Shown piece after piece: positions 1 through 8,813 of a DNA stretch of 64,000 bases. A model generated the notes under the pieces. It was given only the letters and a program-made list of their open reading frames with translations, had not been told where the DNA came from and did not search any database. The DNA lies in contig NZ_NMPZ01000008.1 of the NCBI RefSeq assembly GCF_002224675.1, positions 1-64,000 on the forward strand, in the 5' to 3' direction. This DNA comes from Segatella copri. Its GTDB lineage: Bacteria > Bacteroidota > Bacteroidia > Bacteroidales > Bacteroidaceae. The position numbers and the translations under genes were made by a program. Within the stretch, counting starts at the first letter, position 1, and each line of letters starts with the position of its first letter.

Positions 1-2615
1 TCCAAGCCGTTGATGGTGAATATCTTCTGGCAGTCATTGTCGGTAAGAGCCAAAGTGGACTGGATCTCAGAGAACTTATCCTTGAACTTACTCTGGTCAA
101 GCAGCATGAAGACATCAGAATTATTGATGATGGCCTCCTTAACGATAGGAGAGGAGGTGATATCCTGGATCTCCTGTGTGACCACTCCCACCATAGCCCA
201 ATGTTTTCTAGCCGTTTTATAGAGATACTTGATATAGCTCGCCATCACCGGTGTGGCTATGGCTTTCCATGCCTCTTCAATAACCAGACACTTTCTGCCC
301 TTCTTGATTCTCATTTTCTGCGTGAACACATCCATGATGATCAGAACAATGATAGGGAAGAGAATAGGGTCATCCTTCACCTTGTCTATCTCGAAGACGA
401 TGAACTTTTCATCAAACAGCGTAGCATCCAGGTCATTATTCAGAATATGAGAACGTTCTCCACCTTTATAGAATGGCTTGAGAATGGCGGCAAAATCATG
501 GATAGCAAACTCTATCTTCTGCTGAACGATAAGCTGAGGTATTCTCACCAGAGCGAACTCATAATAGGTATTGAAGGAGAGTTCAGAAACCTTGAGACTT
601 CTTTTCTGGCGTTCAATCTTGTCAATCTTACGCTCGATGCGCTGGAGATAGTTTTTTTCCACGAGTTCCGGAGTCAAACGTTGGAGCTGGTGAAGGGCAG
701 CTTGCTTTTCACCCTCTGTAGCTGCTGTATCTTCCACCACGGCCTGGAGCTTATTGACCAGACGCGAATTTCTCGAAGTCATGTCCTTTTCCTCAGACAA
801 TTGCTCATATCGATCCTCGAGCTCCTTTTCATATTGGTCATACTTGCCATTCTTTTTATCTTCCAGCAGAAGTATCTCCTTCATCTGCCTTCTTTCGTCC
901 TTGCTGAAGTTATCAAAAGGATGGAAGTAGGCCTCATAATATTCCGTGATGGTCTGGTTGATGACCGTATCTTCAATCTTGCTTGGGTAGTCAGTTCCCT
1001 TGAAGAGTTGGAAAATCAGGCTTTTCAAGAAGTTCTTCTTCTCGCCAAAGTTCTCCTTATACTCAAGTTCTGAAATCTTGAACGGATTCATTGAAATCGG
1101 TTTTTCCTTGCTATAAGAGATATAAGACCCACCGAAGTAGTTGCAGATTCCCTCATAACTGTCACCGGTGTCCACGATGACCACGTCCGTATCCTGCTCA
1201 TAATATTGTCGCATCACGGAGTTCATGAAGAAACTCTTACCGCTTCCAGATGGTCCCAGGACAAAGAAATTGGAGTTGTTGGTATATTTGACCTTACCTT
1301 CCTTGCCGGTGATGTCTATGGGTAGTGGCAAACCCTGCCGATCTGTGTAATAGCATTTCAGGGGTGAAGAGTCACCCTGTTGCTGGTGTTCCTTATACAT
1401 CAGACAGAGAGCCGGTTCCGAGAGCGTCAGAAATCTGTCATATTCCTTATTAAGCCGGAAGCAATTACCAGGGAAGCTGCCAACGAAGAGTTCCAGTTGG
1501 TTATAAGCTCTCTTGGATATATGGATGCTATGTCTTGCGAAGAGGTTCTCCAAGGAATTGGTTATCTTTTGGAAATCCTTATCCCCAGAAATCTTAACCA
1601 CCATGTTATAGTGGGCATAGACGAGCATCTTGCCGTTACGGACGATTTCAGACTGAACCTTTTCGATGTCCTCAACGGCAATCTGATTGTTGGGATTGGG
1701 AATGGAGGCATGACGGTTCTTTTTCTTATCCAGCTTCATGATTTCCCTTTTTTGGTTGGGAAGGAAGATCACCTGATTATACACCAGGGTATCAACTTCG
1801 GGAAGCGAGTCGATGGAAGAAAGCAAATCCTCGGAGAGAATACTGTTTCCTACCTGGCTTTCAGAATAGGGACGAAGCATGCCCGGCAAGCCAACCTGAT
1901 CCACATCCAAAAGGCTATAGGCCTTGATATGGTGCTTTCCCATACCAATTTCCTCGCTGGTGACCTTGAAATCACTCATGGAAACTGTGGCGTTCTTGAA
2001 ATCCATGGCAAAGAAACGGTCTGCATACCTCTTGCATTCTTCGGCCTTGAGAAAGGAACATTCCACATTGCTGACCTTCAACCTGTCATGGACCTTCTGG
2101 ATTTTCACCAAGAAGTCCTTCCATTTGGCGGGATCATAACTGTGAATAGTTCCTTTCTTACCTTTTCTTGTAATCATCAGGAAGGTTTCATGAGCTACAT
2201 AACTCCTTCCATGAAAGAACCTGAAATACGAATCAGAAAGGAAACGTTTGGAAATAGAGCTTTTTCCCTTGGCAGCAATGCTATTCATATCAAACTGCTT
2301 GCGAACGAAGACATCCTGCTTATGAAGGGCATAACCTTCCCCCAAAAGTTGCAGAATAGAAGAGAACAGGCTTATGAAATCGTAATAGCTATCTTTGGAA
2401 GCTGAATATTTTCTTATGGGATTTCTGATTTTAAGTATAGCGGTATAGTCCCCTCCCTTGGTATAGATGATTCCCATATCGTTCACATCTTCCACGCTGA
2501 AATAAATGTCCTCGAAGACCTTGGCTCTTTTTCCTCCAGTACCAAAGGCGCAAATGGAGATACCCATGCCTATAATCACTGCAATTAAGAGCATTACTAC
2601 TGCGATTGCAACCAT
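1..2615 (-). CDS. traG: TraG-family conjugation ATPase (VirB4-like), partial at 3' end
   Basis: Reading leftward from ATG at 2615 the frame stays open for 871 codons and runs off the window. The first residues form a membrane segment (MVAIAVVMLLIAVI). A Walker A motif GPSGSGKS lies near residue 452, and a Walker B-like CLVIEEAW near residue 775 is followed by the SYIKYLYKTARKHW stretch typical of VirB4/TraG ATPases of Bacteroidetes conjugative elements. In such elements this protein powers the type IV secretion channel at the inner membrane. It is the last visible gene of the minus-strand tra operon, 25 nt after traF. The C-terminus lies outside the window; about 850-900 residues would be normal, so little should be missing. 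Confidence 0.9.
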   Translation of the reverse strand, partial: MVAIAVVMLLIAVIIGMGISICAFGTGGKRAKVFEDIYFSVEDVNDMGIIYTKGGDYTAILKIRNPIRKYSASKDSYYDFISLFSSILQLLGEGYALHKQDVFVRKQFDMNSIAAKGKSSISKRFLSDSYFRFFHGRSYVAHETFLMITRKGKKGTIHSYDPAKWKDFLVKIQKVHDRLKVSNVECSFLKAEECKRYADRFFAMDFKNATVSMSDFKVTSEEIGMGKHHIKAYSLLDVDQVGLPGMLRPYSESQVGNSILSEDLLSSIDSLPEVDTLVYNQVIFLPNQKREIMKLDKKKNRHASIPNPNNQIAVEDIEKVQSEIVRNGKMLVYAHYNMVVKISGDKDFQKITNSLENLFARHSIHISKRAYNQLELFVGSFPGNCFRLNKEYDRFLTLSEPALCLMYKEHQQQGDSSPLKCYYTDRQGLPLPIDITGKEGKVKYTNNSNFFVLGPSGSGKSFFMNSVMRQYYEQDTDVVIVDTGDSYEGICNYFGGSYISYSKEKPISMNPFKISELEYKENFGEKKNFLKSLIFQLFKGTDYPSKIEDTVINQTITEYYEAYFHPFDNFSKDERRQMKEILLLEDKKNGKYDQYEKELEDRYEQLSEEKDMTSRNSRLVNKLQAVVEDTAATEGEKQAALHQLQRLTPELVEKNYLQRIERKIDKIERQKRSLKVSELSFNTYYEFALVRIPQLIVQQKIEFAIHDFAAILKPFYKGGERSHILNNDLDATLFDEKFIVFEIDKVKDDPILFPIIVLIIMDVFTQKMRIKKGRKCLVIEEAWKAIATPVMASYIKYLYKTARKHWAMVGVVTQEIQDITSSPIVKEAIINNSDVFMLLDQSKFKDKFSEIQSTLALTDNDCQKIFTINGL

Positions 2616-2640
2616 TTTACTGAATTATATATTGTTTTAC

Positions 2641-2940
2641 TTAATAACTTTTTGAACGAGCAAAGATGAAAATACCCTTGGGTGCTTTCTTGCTGTGAAG
2701 TCCCTGATGCTGCTTCAGAAATATCATGGACCCTCCCACGCCTAAAAAGGTGGTAAGCAGGAGAAGTCCAGCCAGGAATCCCAACAGGATGTAGCCTATG
2801 AGAAATCCCAGGAGTCCTCCTCCCACAGCACCAGCAGCCCAGAAGATATACCTTCCTTTCAGACCCAGGAATTCAAGGGGTTTTTGAAGTCCCTTGAAAA
2901 CCGGGTAGTCCTTGTATCGTTCCTGGTCTTTCTTGCCCAT
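2641..2940 (-). CDS. traF: TraF-like conjugation membrane protein (DUF4133 type)
   Basis: 99 residues. A short cytoplasmic N-terminus (KDYPVFKGLQKPLEFLGLKG) is followed by two hydrophobic segments (about residues 32-52 and 55-75) and a basic tail. The PVFKGLQKPLEFLGLKG start, the size and the position between TraE and TraG fit the DUF4133/TraF family of Bacteroidetes conjugative transposons, thought to be an inner-membrane part of the mating channel. It sits 9 nt after the traE stop, so it is co-transcribed. The family is assigned from pattern and gene order, not from a search. Confidence 0.85.
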   Translation of the reverse strand: MGKKDQERYKDYPVFKGLQKPLEFLGLKGRYIFWAAGAVGGGLLGFLIGYILLGFLAGLLLLTTFLGVGGSMIFLKQHQGLHSKKAPKGIFIFARSKSY

Positions 2941-2949
2941 ATGCCAAGA

Positions 2950-3339
2950 TTAAAGACCGAAGAACAAAGGCAAACACTGAGCTGCGGCAATGAGGAAGAT
3001 GCAGGCACCCACAATCATCATGATGCTCTTCTTGACATCCTGCTCCTCGTTGTTCATCTTTACATATACAGAAATAGCGCCAATCATGGCAACAATACCT
3101 GCGATGGCATAACAGAGGTTCGTAACGACGGGCACATATCGCTTCAAACTCTCGGTGGAAGTCTCAATAGCAGCAAGACCAGCATCCACATCCTGCGCGA
3201 AAGTAGTGATACTAACCATGAAAAGCATCATGGCCATCATACAGATACGAGGGTTCTTGACAAAAGCCTTTGCATTTTTTACTGTGGCAGCGGCGCCCTT
3301 CATTGCGCCGCCTGCCAGATTACTGAAAAGTTTATTCAT
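2950..3339 (-). CDS. traE: TraE-like conjugation protein (DUF4134 type)
   Basis: 129 residues. The N-terminus is longer than usual and basic (about residues 1-30), followed by a signal/membrane segment ending in TTFAQ. Two further hydrophobic segments at about 72-92 and 105-125 flank a short polar stretch (VKMNNEEQDVKKS). The two-helix layout and the FAQDVDAGLAAIETSTESLKR start of the mature part fit the DUF4134 TraE family, small VirB2-like membrane proteins. It is directly followed by traF and preceded by a second protein of the same layout. Confidence 0.85.
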   Translation of the reverse strand: MNKLFSNLAGGAMKGAAATVKNAKAFVKNPRICMMAMMLFMVSITTFAQDVDAGLAAIETSTESLKRYVPVVTNLCYAIAGIVAMIGAISVYVKMNNEEQDVKKSIMMIVGACIFLIAAAQCLPLFFGL

Positions 3340-3387
3340 TTTTTTCTTGAAAAATTAAATGATTATATAATTCTTTGACTAATTTAT

Positions 3388-3741
3388 CTACCATAGGTGG
3401 TCAGTTACCCCATATTGGAATCCGAAGAATGACGGGAAAATAAAAGTGGCACATCCAAGAAAAATCAAACTTCCTATCAGAATGAGCACACTCTTGGCAA
3501 AACCGTCTTCACCAGTTTGCATCTTTATGTAGATATTGATGGCACAATAGAAGCTCAGGAGTGTTGCGATGGCATACATGAGCTGGGCTACATAAGAGCA
3601 CATCGTGAGCACATAAGTGACCATATCATAAAGTCTTCCGGTGTTTCCGCTATAATCAGTGGTTCCACAATTGGCCATGGCCAGGTGGGAGATTGAAAGC
3701 AACAGCATTGCTATCGCCATAACTTTAGTATAATCCCTCAT
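3388..3741 (-). CDS. Second TraE-like (DUF4134-like) small membrane protein
   Basis: 117 residues with the same plan as the next gene: signal-like segment ending LAMANCG, then two hydrophobic helices (about 42-65 and 85-105) around a polar linker YIKMQTGEDGFAKS, which parallels YVKMNNEEQDVKKS of the downstream protein. It is therefore a paralog of TraE in the same operon, 48 nt upstream. Two TraE-like proteins could form a mixed pilus or channel subunit; this is inference. Cysteines after the signal (NCGTTDYSG) are not seen in the other copy. Confidence 0.75.
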   Translation of the reverse strand: MRDYTKVMAIAMLLLSISHLAMANCGTTDYSGNTGRLYDMVTYVLTMCSYVAQLMYAIATLLSFYCAINIYIKMQTGEDGFAKSVLILIGSLIFLGCATFIFPSFFGFQYGVTDHLW

Positions 3742-3753
3742 TTTGGATACTGT

Positions 3754-4218
3754 TTATATCGATACTCCACCTAAATTCTCGGCGAAACTATTGATGAATG
3801 CTTCGCCATCGATCATGTTTTGAAGGAAATCTTTGGAACTGATTTCCTCTTCAACGTCAGCCTTGCAGGTGATCATTTCCTTTTTCGCATTACTGATTCT
3901 TGCATACACCTCATTTACATCCATTTGCTCCACATCTTCCACAGTTATGGAAGCTGGTCGTTCCTGAGAAGATTCGATGGAGGTCACCCCAGTTTCACTG
4001 ATTTCTGAAGACGAATGAAGGAAACTATCCTCATCCACATCTACAGGCTGTTCCTCTTCCAAAACTTGGGGAACATGATTTGTTGAGGTCTTGAAAACCT
4101 CCTCATCCGCCTTCTTTTCACTTGGCGCTATCTTCTTGAGATCTAAGACGATGATAATCGCATAATAGACTGCAAGAAGGAATGTCATTGTTAATGCAAA
4201 TATGCTAAATGTTTCCAT
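3754..4218 (-). CDS. Membrane-anchored acidic protein, first visible gene of the tra operon
   Basis: 154 residues. One N-terminal transmembrane segment (FALTMTFLLAVYYAIIIVLDL) is followed by a strongly acidic soluble tail rich in Glu, Asp and Ser, ending in a more ordered segment (VYARISNAKKEMITCKADVEEE, INSFAENLGGVSI). I do not recognise the family with confidence. Its place directly before the TraE-like genes suggests a TraC/TraD-type accessory conjugation protein. It is separated by 12 nt from the next gene. About 300 nt of leader lies between its start and the promoter at 4532-4540. Confidence 0.6.
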   Translation of the reverse strand: METFSIFALTMTFLLAVYYAIIIVLDLKKIAPSEKKADEEVFKTSTNHVPQVLEEEQPVDVDEDSFLHSSSEISETGVTSIESSQERPASITVEDVEQMDVNEVYARISNAKKEMITCKADVEEEISSKDFLQNMIDGEAFINSFAENLGGVSI

Positions 4219-4531
4219 TGTTATTTGATTGATAAATTCCTGATTACGGGTGCAAAGGAACAGCTTTTTTAGCAGATAATACCTATTAAACTAATCAAAT
4301 ACGTTTTTTAACTAAAAACCGGTCATTTTGTCAAGTAAAACTCAAGAAAGTGTTAAAATGGAAACCTGTATGCTACTTGTGAATAATAGTAAAAGCTATT
4401 TTGATGATGATGATTCTAAAACTATCAACTTCTAAATAATGATATATAATAACTCCGTTTTTGTTCTGTCAGGTGAACCTCACTTTTTATCATATCAGAC
4501 TTTGCACTTTTTACCACAGGCTTTTTTCTTT

Positions 4532-4803
4532 GCAAAGGTATGGCTGTCCTGGCAGACACCAAGCACCACCTCAAAAGGTTATACTGCTAAAAACTTGTTC
4601 AGCAGCCTTCCACAATCCAAGATTGGGTTTTCCAAAAAGTTTTTAGCCGCATTGCCTGGTTTTCTGCCCTGATAGGGACACCCATCTTTTTAGCACGAAA
4701 AAAGGCATAGTGGTAAAGGTTACGCTGGAATGTAATTAAAAAAAATCTCGGATTCTCCCAGAACAAAAGTCTTGAAAAGGCTGGGTTTCAGGAAATCTAG
4801 AAT
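4532..4803 (-). repeat. 272-bp regulatory element with tra promoter, copy 1
   Basis: This block is similar along its whole length to 28939-29209. Its left edge is a minus-strand promoter: -7 box TACCTTTGC (plus 4532-4540) and TTGG 18 nt further upstream (plus 4559-4562), with the same spacing in both copies. Here it faces the tra operon, giving a leader of about 300 nt. Within it, CAATC-CAA-GATTG can form a small hairpin, and the other copy has CAATTC-...-GAATTG at that place. No open frame is shared by both copies. The rest of 4219-4838 holds no gene I can support. Confidence 0.65.
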
Positions 4804-4838
4804 ATAATTTTAATGTTGAACTTTTAAATAAAGCTTTT

Positions 4839-5129
4839 ATGGAAAGAATGATTTCAGAAAAGGACAAGGAGTTTACGGATGTATTCTCACGTTTCGTTAA
4901 TGGCAAGATGGGCAGTGCGCAGCTTACCGGTGAGGAATGGGCTAATGACCATCGTTATCTTGTAAATGAAAAATTCAAGGTGGTGATGGCATTTATTGAC
5001 AAGCTAGCTTATTGCTATGAGCAGGGTTGGTATGACCCACGTGATGAGTGGGCATGCACATTGTCGGCATCCATCATGGAGCATTTGAAGGAGAAACAGC
5101 TGTATTATTCACAAATTAAAGATAGATAG
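4839..5129 (+). CDS. Hypothetical protein, 96 aa
   Basis: Family not recognised. A soluble, helical-looking protein with a tryptophan and tyrosine-rich C-terminal half (YCYEQGWYDPRDEWACTLSASIMEHL). It opens a three-gene plus-strand group (4839, 5133, 5750): the next start is 3 nt after its stop, so the first two are translationally coupled. No signal peptide or membrane segment is present. Genes of this size and style are common cargo of Bacteroidales mobile elements. Confidence 0.6.
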   Translation: MERMISEKDKEFTDVFSRFVNGKMGSAQLTGEEWANDHRYLVNEKFKVVMAFIDKLAYCYEQGWYDPRDEWACTLSASIMEHLKEKQLYYSQIKDR

Positions 5130-5132
5130 GAA

Positions 5133-5702
5133 ATGGCAAATTGGGCATCAACTAGTTATAGAATAGAAAGCAAGCAGAAAGACCTTCAGGAGATATATGA
5201 CCTCTTCATGGAATTTAATGAGAACGGAAGAATCCCTTTCGATAATCTTACTGACAAGAATTGGGAAGGGAACATCGTCTGGGCTTTGGGAGGAGACACC
5301 AATAATTACTACCTCAGAGGATTCATCCAAAGTTGTGAAATTAGTGAGGGCATGCTCTCCATCGAGGCAGAAGAAGCATGGGGAGCATCTGATTTCCGCC
5401 ATTTCCTAGAAAACCATTACAAGGACATGAAGGTATATTTCATGGTGGAAGAAGACGGTGACTGTGTTTATGCCACAAATGATTCAGAAGGCAAGTATTT
5501 CAGCTGCCGCTTTGTGGTTGATTCTTGTCTTGATGGGGCATATGACTATGAATGTTTCAATACGGAGAAAGAAGCCCTTCATTATATTGCTGAGCTTCTT
5601 GAGGTGGATTCCATATCAATGGAACAACTTGAGACCTGGCAGAAATATCACGAGAATGAGGAGGATTACTTATATTTCAATGAATATAAGATTGTTGCGT
5701 AG
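5133..5702 (+). CDS. YubB/DUF1281-like ferredoxin-fold protein
   Basis: 189 residues beginning MANWASTSYRIE, which resembles the MANWCxN start of the DUF1281/YubB family found on plasmids and phages, followed by a helix (LQEIYDLFMEFNENG) and an alternating strand pattern. The middle contains WGASDFRHFLENHYKDMKVYF and the end is helical. Molecular function of this family is unknown. It lies 3 nt after the preceding gene. The family is a tentative match by motif at the N-terminus and overall rhythm. Confidence 0.6.
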   Translation: MANWASTSYRIESKQKDLQEIYDLFMEFNENGRIPFDNLTDKNWEGNIVWALGGDTNNYYLRGFIQSCEISEGMLSIEAEEAWGASDFRHFLENHYKDMKVYFMVEEDGDCVYATNDSEGKYFSCRFVVDSCLDGAYDYECFNTEKEALHYIAELLEVDSISMEQLETWQKYHENEEDYLYFNEYKIVA

Positions 5703-5749
5703 AATAGGTAACGGAGAGACTAACCACCTCTCCACAATATAAATAAGGT

Positions 5750-6097
5750 ATGGAATACATAAATTTCGTCAAAAGGAAGGTGCAGCTGCATCATGAGATA
5801 GAGAATGCCATCAAGGAAATGATGATGGAAAAAGGTGTGACGGAGATAGACCTTTTAAAAGATGAGGAATCATTTGATGCAGGATGGCTCATAAGAAGCA
5901 TTGGTGATACCAATGCACTCGAAGAAGTACTAGTGGCTAACATCAAAGTGGAGAATAACACCTTGTATTACAAGGGTAAAACCACTTGTGAGACAGATGA
6001 AGATTGGCAACTGATAGATGTGATCGATAATGTCCTGCTCGGTAGCATTGACACTGTTTATGATGCGGTTTTTCAGAGAATCAAATCAAACTTCTAA
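5750..6097 (+). CDS. Hypothetical protein, 115 aa
   Basis: Unrecognised soluble acidic protein. It starts at ATG 5750 after AATAAGGT, 47 nt downstream of the YubB-like gene, and ends just before a clear terminator at 6105-6129, which closes this three-gene unit. Helical N-terminus (VQLHHEIENAIKEMMMEKG) followed by a strand-rich middle. No catalytic motif is visible. Confidence 0.55.
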   Translation: MEYINFVKRKVQLHHEIENAIKEMMMEKGVTEIDLLKDEESFDAGWLIRSIGDTNALEEVLVANIKVENNTLYYKGKTTCETDEDWQLIDVIDNVLLGSIDTVYDAVFQRIKSNF

Positions 6098-6104
6098 GAA
6101 AGGG

Positions 6105-6135
6105 AGCAAGGGGCTAAGTGCCTCTTGCTTTTTCG
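6105..6135 (+). terminator. Rho-independent terminator after the 4.8-6.1 kb unit
   Basis: Stem AGCAAG-GGGC with TAAG loop and GCCT-CTTGCT, followed by TTTTTC. It ends the transcript of 4839-6097. Confidence 0.8.
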
Positions 6136-6139
6136 ATCG

Positions 6140-6178
6140 GTGCTGCCTATATACTTTTGAGCGGTATATAGGCAGCAC
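6140..6178. repeat. 15-bp perfect inverted repeat
   Basis: GTGCTGCCTATATAC and its exact complement enclose a 9-nt loop (TTTTGAGCG). There is no T-run on either side, so it is not an ordinary terminator. It stands just after one, in the 330-bp gap before the Memo/AMMECR1 gene. It may be a protein site or a processed RNA hairpin. The rest of the gap (6179-6429) shows an AT-rich promoter-like stretch and no gene. Confidence 0.6.
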
Positions 6179-6429
6179 TATGTGGGTATCTCCGATAGAA
6201 GTTGAATGGATATGTATCATATCTAAGCCATATATCATTCGTAACTAAGATGTGTTACATTAAATTTAATTTAAAATTTTCCTTACCTTGCGCTTTTCTT
6301 AATCAAATATTGTATCTTTGCATAAGATAAGTTGCACTCGGCAATTTGAAAGCAAGCTTTCATTGCGCTCGTTTGCATTATCTTTGCAACAAGGTGGATA
6401 CTATAGCTACAAACATCAACATCGAGGAT

Positions 6430-7869
6430 ATGAGAAGTTTTTTATTCATCGTATTAATATTGATAAGCATTATGATGGAAGCAAAGATTCGCAAACCTGC
6501 AGTAGCAGGTAGTTTTTATGCTGACGATGCCAAGGAGCTTCGCCAGGATGTGAGAGATTGTTTCTCTCAGTGCAAGAATCCTGTCATGGAACATGTACAA
6601 GCCGTTATCGTACCCCATGCAGGTTATGTGTTTTCTGGAGTAACGGCAGCATCAGCTTTTGCTGCCATCCATCCGGAGGCAGAATATGAGCATATCTTTC
6701 TTCTGGGACCAAGCCATCATGTTTATCTGGGCAAGGCTTCTATTAATGAAGGTGCTTCTGCCTACGCCACACCTTTGGGAGAAGTAGCTGTAGATACAGC
6801 CCTTTGCAGGGATTTGATGGCTAAAAGTGATGCCTTTACCTATGTACCAGCAGCACATGAGAGTGAACATTGCCTGGAGGTGGAACTGCCATTCCTGCAA
6901 TACCACATGAAGAAGATGCCGCCAATCGTTCCAATTATCATTGCGACTCAGGAACTCAGTACACTAAAGGAGATTGCCAGCTGCCTGAAACCTTATCTGA
7001 ACGAAAGAAATCTTTTCGTTATCAGCAGCGACTTCTCTCATTATCCTGCCTATATGGATGCCAAACTGGTGGATGGACTCACCAAAGACAGCATCATGAC
7101 AGGAAAGACAGAGGCTTTTGTTAATGCCACACTGCATAATCAGGAACTCAATATCGGCAATTTGGCAACGAGTGCCTGTGGCATGGCTCCTATTGCCACC
7201 TTGCTGATGATGACAGAAAAGAATGCAGGGATTCATCCACATCACATCATGTACTGCAACTCCGGTGATTCACCATACGGAGGAAAAGACAAGGTGGTGG
7301 GCTATCATTCTTTTGTATTTACCACTCAAGCTGCCAGCTTTGAATTGACTCAAGATGATAAGAAGATGCTTAAGTCTATCGCTTATCATACCATCGAGGC
7401 TTCTCTTGAGGGAAAAAAGTATGAGCCTAGCGGACTATCTTATATGCTAAAGACCCACTGCGGTGCCTTTGTTTCTCTGCATAAGAAGGGGAGATTAAGA
7501 GGTTGCATCGGTCATTTTGGTGAAGATATGCCATTATATCAGACTGTGGTACAGATGGCTAAGGCGGCAGCCTTTGAAGATCCCCGCTTTTATGGGGTTA
7601 CATTGGATGAACTGGATGATATCGATATTGAAATCTCCGTGCTCACTCCGATGAAGCGTATCCATAGCATTGATGAATTTCAATTGGGCAAACAGGGTAT
7701 TTTCATGCGCAAGGGATATCATACGGGTACCTTCCTTCCACAAGTTGCTGATGAAGTAGCGTGGTCGAAGGAGGAATTCCTGGGCCATTGCGCTCAGGAC
7801 AAAGCTGGAATAGGATGGGATGGCTGGAAGACGGCAGAACTATATACCTATGAAGCCATCGTATTCTAG
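6430..7869 (+). CDS. AmmeMemoRadiSam system protein, Memo (B) + AMMECR1 (A) fusion
   Basis: About 479 residues from ATG 6430, which has GAGG just upstream; a shorter start at 6472 (MMEAKIRKPAVAG) is possible and would remove a hydrophobic leader. The first part (IRKPAVAGSFY, VIVPHAGYVFSG, GPSHH, SSDFSHY) is a Memo-family domain with the dioxygenase-like metal-site histidines. The second (GAFVSLHKKGRLRGCIGHF, AAAFEDPRF, DIEISVLTP) is an AMMECR1 domain. Both are joined in one chain, as in many Bacteroidetes. The matching radical SAM enzyme follows 36 nt later. The biochemical role of the triad is not established. The longer open frame from 6346 is not used here because it lacks a ribosome site. 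Confidence 0.9.
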   Translation: MRSFLFIVLILISIMMEAKIRKPAVAGSFYADDAKELRQDVRDCFSQCKNPVMEHVQAVIVPHAGYVFSGVTAASAFAAIHPEAEYEHIFLLGPSHHVYLGKASINEGASAYATPLGEVAVDTALCRDLMAKSDAFTYVPAAHESEHCLEVELPFLQYHMKKMPPIVPIIIATQELSTLKEIASCLKPYLNERNLFVISSDFSHYPAYMDAKLVDGLTKDSIMTGKTEAFVNATLHNQELNIGNLATSACGMAPIATLLMMTEKNAGIHPHHIMYCNSGDSPYGGKDKVVGYHSFVFTTQAASFELTQDDKKMLKSIAYHTIEASLEGKKYEPSGLSYMLKTHCGAFVSLHKKGRLRGCIGHFGEDMPLYQTVVQMAKAAAFEDPRFYGVTLDELDDIDIEISVLTPMKRIHSIDEFQLGKQGIFMRKGYHTGTFLPQVADEVAWSKEEFLGHCAQDKAGIGWDGWKTAELYTYEAIVF

Positions 7870-7905
7870 TGGCTAGATGATTACAAATATTCTAAATCTT
7901 TAGAT

Positions 7906-8793
7906 ATGATGAAGGAATGCAGATTTTACAAGAAGCTGGATGGGGTAGGGAGGTATGCAGCCAATACGGTAATGTGTGAACTTTGCCCTCATTGCTGCGT
8001 CATCTCGGAAGGCAGGCATGGGAAATGCGGCAGCAGATGGAATTTTGAAGGGAGGCTTTACTCTGTGGTCTATGGCAAGCCCTGTGCCTTGGCTGATGAC
8101 CCTATTGAGAAGAAACCCTTGAATGAGTTTCATCCGGGAACCCGCTGCCTGTCTCTGTCCTGTACAGGTTGTAACTTCCGCTGTCTCAACTGTCAGAACC
8201 ATGACATCTCTCAGGTGCTTCCATCTAATGTTGACTTCTATGAGCTGTCTCCTCTGGAAATTGTAGAGATCGCCGTCAAGCATCATCTGCCAGGTATCGC
8301 CTTTACCTATACAGAGCCGCTTACCTACTATGAATATATCTATGACATAGCTCAGGAAGCGCATAAGAGAGGACTCTGGAATATTCTGGTATCAGCAGGT
8401 TACATCAACCCGGACCCCTTGAAAGAGATTGTATCTTTCATAGATGCAGCCAATATCGACCTCAAGGCTTTCTCCGATGAAGTATATCAGAAACAATGTG
8501 GCGGTCATTTGCAGCCAGTTCTTGACACTCTTCTTACAATCAAGGAAGCTGGAGTACATCTGGAGATAACAAACCTCTTGATTCCAGGAGTGAATGATGA
8601 TGAAGGTATGATAAGGGATATGTGCAGATGGCTCAAAGATCATGGCTTTGACGATTGCCCTCTTCATTTCAGCAGATTCTTTCCTCAATATAGGATGAAA
8701 GATTCTATACCTACTCCAAGAGAAACCTTATATCTAGCCCGTAGGATTGCAGAGGAAGAAGGAATCAATAAGGTATATTTAGGGAATATTTAA
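7906..8793 (+). CDS. amrS: AmmeMemoRadiSam system radical SAM enzyme
   Basis: 295 residues. The 4Fe-4S SAM motif is CNFRCLNC (C-x3-C-x2-C) in the context CTGCNFRCLNCQNHDISQ near residue 85. Upstream cysteines CELCPHCC and HGKCG form the extra cysteine cluster of this subfamily. IPGVNDDE, NIDLKAF and HFSRFFPQYRM are further AmrS-type signatures. It is paired with the Memo-AMMECR1 gene and probably co-transcribed. Either of two adjacent ATG codons (7906, 7909) may start the protein. Confidence 0.92.
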   Translation: MMKECRFYKKLDGVGRYAANTVMCELCPHCCVISEGRHGKCGSRWNFEGRLYSVVYGKPCALADDPIEKKPLNEFHPGTRCLSLSCTGCNFRCLNCQNHDISQVLPSNVDFYELSPLEIVEIAVKHHLPGIAFTYTEPLTYYEYIYDIAQEAHKRGLWNILVSAGYINPDPLKEIVSFIDAANIDLKAFSDEVYQKQCGGHLQPVLDTLLTIKEAGVHLEITNLLIPGVNDDEGMIRDMCRWLKDHGFDDCPLHFSRFFPQYRMKDSIPTPRETLYLARRIAEEEGINKVYLGNI

Positions 8794-8813
8794 AATAAAA
8801 ATAATTGATAGAA

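Noticed and set aside
1..2405. Long plus-strand open frames (201-1073, 1380-2405)
   Set aside because: They lie opposite the minus-strand TraG gene, whose Walker motifs and continuous frame show the true coding strand.
6346..6429. Upstream extension of the Memo-AMMECR1 gene
   Set aside because: The extra 28 residues have no counterpart in the family and no ribosome site; ATG 6430 has GAGG in front.
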